From NCBI GenBank assembly GCA_030645815.1, contig JAUSMW010000267.1:1-47849 (forward strand): 47,849 nt of DNA, given 5' to 3'. How positions within the stretch are numbered: the stretch's first letter is position 1; every line of letters begins with the position of its first letter. Below the pieces are notes generated by a model. That model was not told where the DNA came from, searched no databases, and worked only from the letters and a program-made list of their open reading frames with translations. The position numbers and the translations under genes were made by a program. Source of the DNA: Candidatus Saccharimonadota bacterium. Lineage in GTDB: Bacteria > Patescibacteriota > Saccharimonadia > Saccharimonadales > Saccharimonadaceae. Positions 42,000 through 47,849 of the stretch are shown here, one piece after another.

Positions 42000-42250
42000 T
42001 TTCTCCTCAAACTCTTTAAAACTTATCTATAACTATAAACCAACATATAGGTTTTCCACAACCAAAAGCGTTACGGAATCTCACACACCATCACTTGAGG
42101 TAGAGTTTTACACATTGACTAGTAAACACTTTAAAAACTGTGGAAACTATATCTAAATATGTGTAAAACAAACATTAACCGCTAAATAAAACCGTTATTT
42201 ATGCAAGAAAATTTTGATTTATCTCTGTTTTGTGATACAGTTGTTCGGAT
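42000..42250. other. candidate replication origin (oriC)
   Basis: AT-rich spacer between divergent dnaA and rpmH with four DnaA-box-like 9-mers: TTTTCCACA (42052-42060), TTTTACACA (42106-42114), and on the minus strand GTTTCCACA (42139-42147, one mismatch) and TTTTACACA (42160-42168). Three match TTWTNCACA exactly. The two plus and two minus boxes face each other. Gene order around it (rnpA-rpmH / dnaA-dnaN) is the classical bacterial origin layout. Base-skew confirmation was not possible. Confidence 0.75.
42214..42241 (+). promoter_or_regulatory. rpmH promoter
   Basis: TTGATT (42214-42219), 16-base spacer ending TGA, TACAGT (42236-42241). Nine bases separate the hexamer from the rpmH ATG, predicting a leader of only 2-3 bases. 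Confidence 0.5.
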
Positions 42251-42388
42251 ATGCCAAAGAGAACTCATCAACCAAAAACACGTCGACGTGCCCGTAAACA
42301 CGGGTTCCGCGCTCGTATGTCAACAAAAGCAGGACGCCTAGTCCTAAAAGCTCGTCGCCTGAAACAACGCGCCAAACTAAGCGTCTAA
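42251..42388 (+). CDS. rpmH: 50S ribosomal protein L34
   Basis: 45 residues, beginning [18 protein letters not shown] and continuing [20 protein letters not shown]. The family's RxHGFRxRMxTxxGRxVLxxRRxKxR is fully matched. It is a basic ribosomal protein of the large subunit. One residue pair longer at the start than the common MKRTFQP. It sits next to rnpA as in nearly all bacteria. No Shine-Dalgarno; the near-leaderless promoter fits. Confidence 0.96.
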   Translation: MPKRTHQPKTRRRARKHGFRARMSTKAGRLVLKARRLKQRAKLSV

Positions 42389-42392
42389 GCGC

Positions 42393-42398
42393 TATAAT
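42393..42398 (+). promoter_or_regulatory. rnpA promoter -10 (leaderless geometry)
   Basis: TATAAT followed by ACCTGT and the ATG at 42405: six bases, with no room for a ribosome site. It begins 5 bases after the rpmH stop, so rnpA can be transcribed separately from rpmH. Confidence 0.55.
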
Positions 42399-42404
42399 AC
42401 CTGT

Positions 42405-42752
42405 ATGTTATCTCACCGAAATCGTTTTCACGGTCATGGTAGTTTGCGCTATCTATATCAACATGGCACAAAGTCACGTAGCCGCGATTTTGGATTGTAT
42501 TATATTGAAAACAAAAACCGTACACATTCACGCTTTGCCATAGTAGTCAGCAAAAAAGTACACAAATCGGCAGTCAAAAGAAACCGCATTCGCCGACGAA
42601 TATACGAAATCATTCGACTAGAGATGGATAGTATCAAAAACCCTTACGACTTCATCATCACTGTGTTTACTCCAGAGCTGGTAGATATCGAACCAGCACA
42701 GCTCAAAAAACTGCTAGTCGAGCTGCTAGTAAAAGAAAAGCTAATCAGTTAA
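42405..42752 (+). CDS. rnpA: RNase P protein component
   Basis: 115 residues. Binds the RNase P RNA and the 5' leader of precursor tRNAs. The hallmark helix with the RNR motif is present: VSKKVHKSAVKRNRIRRRIYEIIR, preceded by RFAIV and followed by DFIITVFTPEL. Small, basic, usual length. It lies between rpmH and yidC, the conserved order. The RNase P RNA gene is not in the window. Confidence 0.96.
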   Translation: MLSHRNRFHGHGSLRYLYQHGTKSRSRDFGLYYIENKNRTHSRFAIVVSKKVHKSAVKRNRIRRRIYEIIRLEMDSIKNPYDFIITVFTPELVDIEPAQLKKLLVELLVKEKLIS

Positions 42753-42784
42753 AATAGTCTAAAAGACAGGGAGACTTTTACTAG

Positions 42785-43714
42785 ATGGATATAATTAATG
42801 TTTTGATCGTGCAGCCAATTTTTAACGCGTTGCTAATAATTTACGGTATAGTGGGTGATTTTGGGCTCAGCATTATAATCTTTACGATTTTGGTGCGTTT
42901 GGCATTGTGGCCGCTCATTAAAAAACAATTGCACCAAACCAAACTAATGCGCAAGGTTCAGCCAGAGCTAAAAAAAATAAAAGCCCGCACCAAAGGCAAC
43001 AAACAACTAGAAGCTCAACTAATGATGGAGCTGTACCGCGAGCGTGGTATTAAACCATTTAGCTCTATTGGTGTGCTCATCATCCAACTACCAATCTTTA
43101 TTGGTATATACCATGTGATAACTATTATCACTCAACACAAAGACCAGATTGAAGGTCAATTATATGAGTTCACAAAACAATTACCTCAAGTCCAACAAAT
43201 AATTACAGGCGACCACCATTTCAACGAGACTTTACTAGGTTTTATTAACCTAACTCAGACAGCATTGGGTGGTGGCTCTATTCATATTCCGCTAGTTATC
43301 TTGGCACTTATTGCTGCAGCGTTCCAATATATCCAAACCAAGCAGCTGATGCCAAATGATAGTTCGAAAAAGAAACTTCGTGACATCCTAAAAGACGCAT
43401 CTAGTGGTAAAGAAGCTGATCAATCAGAAATCAGTGCCGCTATGAGTAGCAAAATGGCAACATTCATGCCGCTACTACTACTAGTTTTCGCACTATATCT
43501 ACCGGGTGCGGTGGTACTGTACTATGCGACGTCTAGTATCGTTGCTGTATTGCAACAATATTTGGTACTACGCCGCGACGAAGAAGAACTAGAAGTTATA
43601 GCTGACCAAAAAACTAGCAAGAAAAATCCTAAAGCCATAAAGGAAGCTACTGTTGTCACCAGGAAATCTATCAAATCCTCTAAAAAGTCAAAAAAGAATA
43701 GAAAGAAGAGGTAG
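42785..43714 (+). CDS. yidC: YidC/Oxa1 membrane protein insertase
   Basis: 309 residues, the short Gram-positive-like form without the large periplasmic domain of proteobacterial YidC. Five hydrophobic helices. LSIIIFTILVRLALWPLIKKQLHQTKLM carries the conserved Arg in the first hydrophilic groove helix, followed by the charged cytoplasmic loop (KARTKGNKQLEAQLMMELYRERGIKP). A long Lys-rich C-terminal tail may contact the ribosome. An AGGGAG ribosome site precedes the start. It is next to khpB, as usual. Confidence 0.95.
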   Translation: MDIINVLIVQPIFNALLIIYGIVGDFGLSIIIFTILVRLALWPLIKKQLHQTKLMRKVQPELKKIKARTKGNKQLEAQLMMELYRERGIKPFSSIGVLIIQLPIFIGIYHVITIITQHKDQIEGQLYEFTKQLPQVQQIITGDHHFNETLLGFINLTQTALGGGSIHIPLVILALIAAAFQYIQTKQLMPNDSSKKKLRDILKDASSGKEADQSEISAAMSSKMATFMPLLLLVFALYLPGAVVLYYATSSIVAVLQQYLVLRRDEEELEVIADQKTSKKNPKAIKEATVVTRKSIKSSKKSKKNRKKR

Positions 43715-43717
43715 GAA

Positions 43718-44176
43718 ATGGACAGAGAAGGATCAATTAGCTACGCCAAAAAGTATCTAGAGGACACATTATCTTTCTTTGGACTAAATATCGATGTCAA
43801 AGCTTCTGCTGATGAGGATGTCATCGAGCTAAAGGTTCCTAGCACACACCTCAATGGATTTTTAATTGGTCACAACGGTGATACGCTACGTAGTTTGCAG
43901 TTTTTAGTCTCCACAACTTTGCGTAATCACGATGCCGAACTGCATCGAATAAATATCGACATTGCTGATTACAAGGCGCAGCGAGCTGACCGTCTAGTAA
44001 GCAAAATCAAAGAAACGCTCGATACAATACAAAGTACCGGCGAACCAAAAGCCCTAGAACCTATGAACGCAGCCGATAGGCGAGTCGTACACCAGGCAGT
44101 TAGTGAATATCCTGATTTACAAACTATGTCCGAAGGTGAAGGTCGCGACAGACATATTGTAATCAGCAAAAAATAA
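43718..44176 (+). CDS. khpB: KhpB (Jag/EloR), KH + R3H RNA-binding protein
   Basis: 152 residues. A KH domain with the GxxG loop LIGHNGDTLRSLQFLVS (~residues 46-62) and a C-terminal R3H domain (MNAADRRVVHQAVSEYPDLQTMSEGEGRDRHIVI). In Gram-positives KhpB/EloR with KhpA influences cell elongation and peptidoglycan synthesis. It lacks most of the N-terminal Jag domain, like other short forms. It starts 3 bases after yidC with GGTAGGA as ribosome site. Confidence 0.93.
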   Translation: MDREGSISYAKKYLEDTLSFFGLNIDVKASADEDVIELKVPSTHLNGFLIGHNGDTLRSLQFLVSTTLRNHDAELHRINIDIADYKAQRADRLVSKIKETLDTIQSTGEPKALEPMNAADRRVVHQAVSEYPDLQTMSEGEGRDRHIVISKK

Positions 44177-44179
44177 ACT

Positions 44180-45706
44180 ATGAAATCAAAGAAATCTAGT
44201 CAATCCAAAACCACACTACTGGCGAAAGTATTTGGTAGCAACTGGTTCTTTGGATTAATCGTTATTTTCTTTTTATTACAAACTATCTGGATAGCATTTT
44301 CTGGTATTTACCCTATGCTATTTGACGAAGAATACCACCTAGGTATTATTGATATTTATTCACGACAAATTTCGCCGTTTATACAAGTCCAGCCACCAGA
44401 AGCAGCATTTCATGGTGATATCACCAGATACGGTTCGTATTTATTTCACTATATTATGAGTGTTCCGTATTCTCTGATAACTCACTTTACACATGACCTA
44501 CAAACAACAGTTATTGCCATGCGTTTAATATGTATCGGGTTTGTTATCGCGGGGTTATTCGTATTTCGTGCATTTTTGCTGCGAGCAGGGCTGACAAAAA
44601 GCCTGACGCACCTAGCTATCGGATTTTTCACACTGATTCCGCTGGTTCCATTTGCATATAGTCAGATTAATTACGACTCATTGGCATTTTTGATGATTGC
44701 TCTGATATTTTATCTGGCGCTGCGGGCTGTTGAAAAGACCGATAAACAAGCCTTGTGGATAATTTTATTGCTATCGACTTCGAGCCTAGCATCGTTGGTA
44801 AAATTCACCATTTTGCCGATAGCTTTTGCAAATGTATTATTTGTATTTATTGTGCTGTGGCGTAAAAGTGGTTCAAAAATGTTCAAAAAATTATTTGTAC
44901 AGTTCAAAAAACTTCCAAAACTTCCGCTGATTCTGAGCTTGCTGTTACTATTCATAGGAATCGGCCTGTTCACCGAACGTTATGGGGTAAATATAGTCCA
45001 ATACCATGCTATTGAACCAAAATGCGACCGTATACATAGTGATGAAGAGTGCGTACAATACACAGTTTGGCGTCGGGACAATAAGTGGAAGCAAAACAAC
45101 GATATGATAGGTCTAAAACGCGACAATCCACTGGTATATACAGCAACATACTGGGCGCCACACATTTATGGTGACTATACGGTGACTGCGGCTTTTGTGT
45201 ATCCACCCGGACAATCACCACAAATTAGATATTTACCTACCAAAATGCAAGCCTCTGCCGGGGCACCAATACTACGAGCGGGTAGTTGGGCTATATTAGT
45301 AGTTTCGGTAATAGTCTTGGCACTTACGTGGCGCAAACTACCAAATCGCAAATTGCGCTATATGGTTGCATTGACGGTGTTGATTTATGCGACGAGCCTA
45401 TGGGTTCGCAACTATACTGACTATCTGCACATAGGCGCCGGTACGGCCGCACAGGGCAGATACTTTATACCATTGATGATACCGATGCTAGCTATTGTAG
45501 GATTGGCGTTTAGGCACATCTTGAAACGCATGCGCTACCAAGCTGCATTTCTAGTTGTATGTCTATTATTACTATCACAAGGTGGTGGTATTGCTACGTA
45601 TATTTTGTATAGCAACTCTAATTGGTACTGGGAAAATGGGCGACAAACAATCAATAGTGTTAATCAATCTGCACGAAATACGCTAAAGCTATTTATTGTT
45701 CGATAA
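44180..45706 (+). CDS. polytopic membrane protein, GT-C / DUF2142-like, probable glycan enzyme
   Basis: 508 residues with about ten hydrophobic helices. After the first helix comes PMLFDEEYHLG, an acidic loop typical of GT-C glycosyltransferases, which use lipid-phosphate sugars. The large extracytoplasmic loop (~270-345) has Cys pairs and Trp-rich segments. It resembles DUF2142/GT39-like proteins but lacks an unambiguous signature, so the donor and acceptor are unknown. It directly follows khpB (3 bases) and overlaps the converging GT4 gene by 18 bases. Confidence 0.68.
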   Translation: MKSKKSSQSKTTLLAKVFGSNWFFGLIVIFFLLQTIWIAFSGIYPMLFDEEYHLGIIDIYSRQISPFIQVQPPEAAFHGDITRYGSYLFHYIMSVPYSLITHFTHDLQTTVIAMRLICIGFVIAGLFVFRAFLLRAGLTKSLTHLAIGFFTLIPLVPFAYSQINYDSLAFLMIALIFYLALRAVEKTDKQALWIILLLSTSSLASLVKFTILPIAFANVLFVFIVLWRKSGSKMFKKLFVQFKKLPKLPLILSLLLLFIGIGLFTERYGVNIVQYHAIEPKCDRIHSDEECVQYTVWRRDNKWKQNNDMIGLKRDNPLVYTATYWAPHIYGDYTVTAAFVYPPGQSPQIRYLPTKMQASAGAPILRAGSWAILVVSVIVLALTWRKLPNRKLRYMVALTVLIYATSLWVRNYTDYLHIGAGTAAQGRYFIPLMIPMLAIVGLAFRHILKRMRYQAAFLVVCLLLLSQGGGIATYILYSNSNWYWENGRQTINSVNQSARNTLKLFIVR

Positions 45707-46786
45707 GGCCTTTTTGTAGACATCCAAGGTTTGTTCAGCCGTTTTTGTCCATGAATATTTTTTGACTTGTCGATAACCCTTCGTTATTAAATCACTACGT
45801 AGTTTTTCGTCTGACAATACGTCATCAATTTTGCTAGCCATATCATCGACGCTTTCAGGGTCAAAGTAGTGGGCAGCGTCACCGTTTATTTCTGGTAGAC
45901 ATGTTGCGTTCGAGCTCACCACTGGTGCACCCTGTGCCATAGCCTCTAGTGGTGGTAGACCAAAGCCTTCCATGAGACTAGGAAATACATACACCTCAGT
46001 ATGTTTATATATCCAATCTAATTGTTCATCAGGGACAAAACCAGCAAAATACACATTTTTATAATTATTTTTTTCTACCCAAGCTTTGTTTATCCTAGCT
46101 ATATCGTTCAAACCACCAACCAACACTAATCCTAATTCTGGTCGAGTTTTCAATAACTCTTGATGCGCCAATACTAACCGCTTGATATTTTTGTAATCAC
46201 TTTGTGAGCCGACATACATGATAAATTTTTTGTATGGCAAATCTATTTTCTTTGGCGTCTCAGCTGCAGTATCCGTAGCTAGATAGGTAACGGCAACTTT
46301 ATTCTTATTAATACCCGCAAATTTTACATACTCATTTTTTGTATTTTCCGAGATTGCTATTATTTTTTTCGATGTTCGCCCAATTATCCAAAAAACACCA
46401 CGACCAATAACTTGTTTAATATGATAAATTAACCAGTTTTTATCTGAGTTATAGGTTTTTAGTAGTGTTAAATCATGCACATTAGTCACGTGAGGCTTCA
46501 AGTACAGTATAGGTTGTTGCGGCATACAAAAATGCACCAAATCCGCCTTTAATTTGTACAGTTGCATCGCAAAACCGAACTGCTCACCAAACGAGTAGTT
46601 TTTATAGTTACATTCTTGAACCGAAAAGTTGTTATTAGTTGGTTTCCAGTAATCAAAGTCTTTCTTGGGCACTAAAACTATATATTGGTTTGTTGTATCA
46701 ATCTTTTGTAGATATGTCAGCAAACGCTCAACATATCGGCCAGTAGAGCTGTTAATTATCCGTGCATCTATTACTATTTTTTTCAT
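45689..46786 (-). CDS. glycosyltransferase family 4
   Basis: 365 residues, GT-B fold. The C-terminal nucleotide-sugar site is clear: VYVFPSLMEGFGLPPLEAMAQGAPVVSSNATCLPEI carries the E-x7-E motif. The middle has KFIMYVGSQSDYKNIKRLVLAHQELL and the N-terminal part HFCMPQQPILYLKPHVTNVHDL. It probably adds a sugar to a surface polysaccharide or lipid-linked glycan, facing the cytoplasm. A 12-bp palindrome ACTACTAGTAGT lies just upstream of its ATG. Confidence 0.9.
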   Translation of the reverse strand: MKKIVIDARIINSSTGRYVERLLTYLQKIDTTNQYIVLVPKKDFDYWKPTNNNFSVQECNYKNYSFGEQFGFAMQLYKLKADLVHFCMPQQPILYLKPHVTNVHDLTLLKTYNSDKNWLIYHIKQVIGRGVFWIIGRTSKKIIAISENTKNEYVKFAGINKNKVAVTYLATDTAAETPKKIDLPYKKFIMYVGSQSDYKNIKRLVLAHQELLKTRPELGLVLVGGLNDIARINKAWVEKNNYKNVYFAGFVPDEQLDWIYKHTEVYVFPSLMEGFGLPPLEAMAQGAPVVSSNATCLPEINGDAAHYFDPESVDDMASKIDDVLSDEKLRSDLITKGYRQVKKYSWTKTAEQTLDVYKKALSNNK

Positions 46787-46861
46787 ATATAACTACTAGT
46801 AGTATACATGTTTAGTCGGAGTATTTTTTGTCTTTAAATCCACATTACACCCTAGAGGCTA

Positions 46862-46870
46862 TGGTATAAT
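46862..46870 (+). promoter_or_regulatory. promoter of the GT2 gene (extended -10)
   Basis: TGG-TATAAT (hexamer 46865-46870), 16 bases before the ATG at 46887. The -35 is unclear. Confidence 0.5.
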
Positions 46871-46886
46871 ATTCTGAGTCTAATCT

Positions 46887-47849
46887 ATGAGAAAAGCCAA
46901 AATTATATACAGAGTTTCAAAAAAAGGCGTAAAGAAAGCTTTACGTGGTGACTTAAAGTATCATGAGAAAAACCCACTAGAACTCAGCGCTGCAATGGTG
47001 CGTCAGGTTCGCAAACATGGTCCTGTCGGTTTTGCAAAGAAAGTAAAAAACGAATTTATATCAATTGATAAAAGAATAGGCAATAACCTTGCGTTTCCAA
47101 ATGGTCTTATTAGCGGTGTGGACAAGCCGATGATAGATGCTTGGCACAAAGTACACAAACGAAAGGTAACTATTGTAATACCTAGTTACAACGACCTAGA
47201 TGTACTGGTTCCATGCCTAGAAAGCATCAAAGCAACAACCGACACGGAGTATACAAAAGTAATTGTTGTTGATGATTATTGTCAGCCTGCGCACAGCAAA
47301 AAGTTGAAAAAACTAGAAAATGAGCAAGTAACTATACTTTTTCGCAAAGAAAACGGTGGTTTCGCCAAAGCCGTTAACTCAGGTTTTGAAGCATCACACA
47401 AAAAACAAGATGTAGTACTGCTAAATAGCGACATCGTTGCACATCCTGGTTGGCTAGAAGCGTTGCAGTATGGTGCGTACCACTTTGGTGTCGACACTGG
47501 TATCGTTGGGCCAAAACTACTATATCCAGACGGTAGAATCCAAAGTGCTGGTTCTCATCGTAATACCGACGTACCTGAATTTTTCGATCATTATTACCGT
47601 TTCCAAGAAGAAAACTACGGTCCGGCAAATATCCCGCAGTATTGTATAGGGACAACTGGCGCTTGTATGTATATTAAACGTGATTTTATAAACAAAGTCG
47701 GTATTTTTGATGATAACTTCCAGTTTGCATTTGAAGACATGGACCTCTGTATTCGTGGTTGGGATAAAGGATATAGAACTCTCTATTTCCCAGCATCAAC
47801 ACTGACTCATCACGAATCTGTCACACGTGGTAAAAACGCCAAAATATCT
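46887..47849 (+). CDS. glycosyltransferase family 2, partial (runs off the right edge)
   Basis: 321 codons visible, no stop. A basic N-terminal extension of ~90 residues precedes the GT-A domain: VTIVIPSYNDLDVLVPCLESI, VIVVDDY, ENGGFAKAVNSGFEAS, VVLLNSDIVAHPGWLEAL (the DxD-like metal site is NSDI), and GACMYIKRDFINKVGIFDDNFQFAFEDMDLCIRGWDKGY. This is the rhamnosyltransferase (WbbL-like) pattern of GT2, common in O-antigen-like clusters. The start was chosen at 46887 as the first ATG after the promoter. With the GT4 and the GT-C-like gene it marks the beginning of an envelope-glycan locus. Confidence 0.9.
   Translation, partial: MRKAKIIYRVSKKGVKKALRGDLKYHEKNPLELSAAMVRQVRKHGPVGFAKKVKNEFISIDKRIGNNLAFPNGLISGVDKPMIDAWHKVHKRKVTIVIPSYNDLDVLVPCLESIKATTDTEYTKVIVVDDYCQPAHSKKLKKLENEQVTILFRKENGGFAKAVNSGFEASHKKQDVVLLNSDIVAHPGWLEALQYGAYHFGVDTGIVGPKLLYPDGRIQSAGSHRNTDVPEFFDHYYRFQEENYGPANIPQYCIGTTGACMYIKRDFINKVGIFDDNFQFAFEDMDLCIRGWDKGYRTLYFPASTLTHHESVTRGKNAKIS

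Overview
The window reads as a piece of a small, streamlined genome of the Candidate Phyla Radiation (Patescibacteria), most likely Saccharibacteria (TM7). This is an inference. It rests on the standard code (TGA is a normal stop), a moderately AT-rich composition judged by eye, and the gene set. That set includes a Gram-positive-style type IV secretion (T4SS) cluster with a large family of pilin-like proteins, PrgI, TraC-like and VirB4 proteins beside the replication origin. It also includes many short membrane proteins with Pro/Gln/Asn-rich N-terminal tails, and a giant repetitive surface protein. No 16S rRNA lies in the window, so the phylum is not proven.

Layout. 1-6184 (minus) is one unbroken reading frame for a giant surface fibre: membrane anchor, collagen-like stretch, then ~358-361-residue repeats that run off the left edge. 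6265-14064 is mostly housekeeping: a short MurE-like ligase, tsaD, valS, rlmH, a HIT protein and tRNA-Ser. Inside it sits a divergent pair, an Fe(II)/2-oxoglutarate-type oxygenase and a winged-helix/Nudix protein, with a perfect inverted repeat between them. 14072-19077 holds small membrane proteins of unknown role, several sharing a Pro-rich start, plus tRNA-Arg, a terminator and a GC-rich palindromic island. 19166-20954 carries an HdeD-like protein, comF and a small heat-shock protein.

21024-38252 is the T4SS-like region. Eight tandem two-helix pilin-like (VirB2-like) genes face divergently away from a TrbL/VirB6-like channel protein. Then come a helical repeat protein (opposite strand), PrgI, a TraC-like protein, the VirB4 ATPase, a 1009-residue membrane protein ending in an M15 peptidase, a secreted lysozyme + M15 peptidase, and two AT-rich membrane-anchored proteins. 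I see no relaxase, VirD4 coupling protein or VirB11, so the machine may build a pilus or move something other than conjugative DNA. The missing parts could also be elsewhere.

38249-44176 is the classical bacterial origin region. dnaA, dnaN and recF run leftward; rpmH, rnpA, yidC and khpB (jag) run rightward. An AT-rich spacer between them carries four DnaA-box-like sequences (candidate oriC). 44180-47849 holds envelope-glycan genes: a polytopic GT-C-like protein, a GT4 and a GT2 cut by the right edge.

A theme across the window is promoter geometry. At least five genes have a -10 hexamer exactly six bases before the ATG, which predicts leaderless mRNAs. The stress-type genes and the oxygenase instead have longer leaders with strong Shine-Dalgarno sequences.
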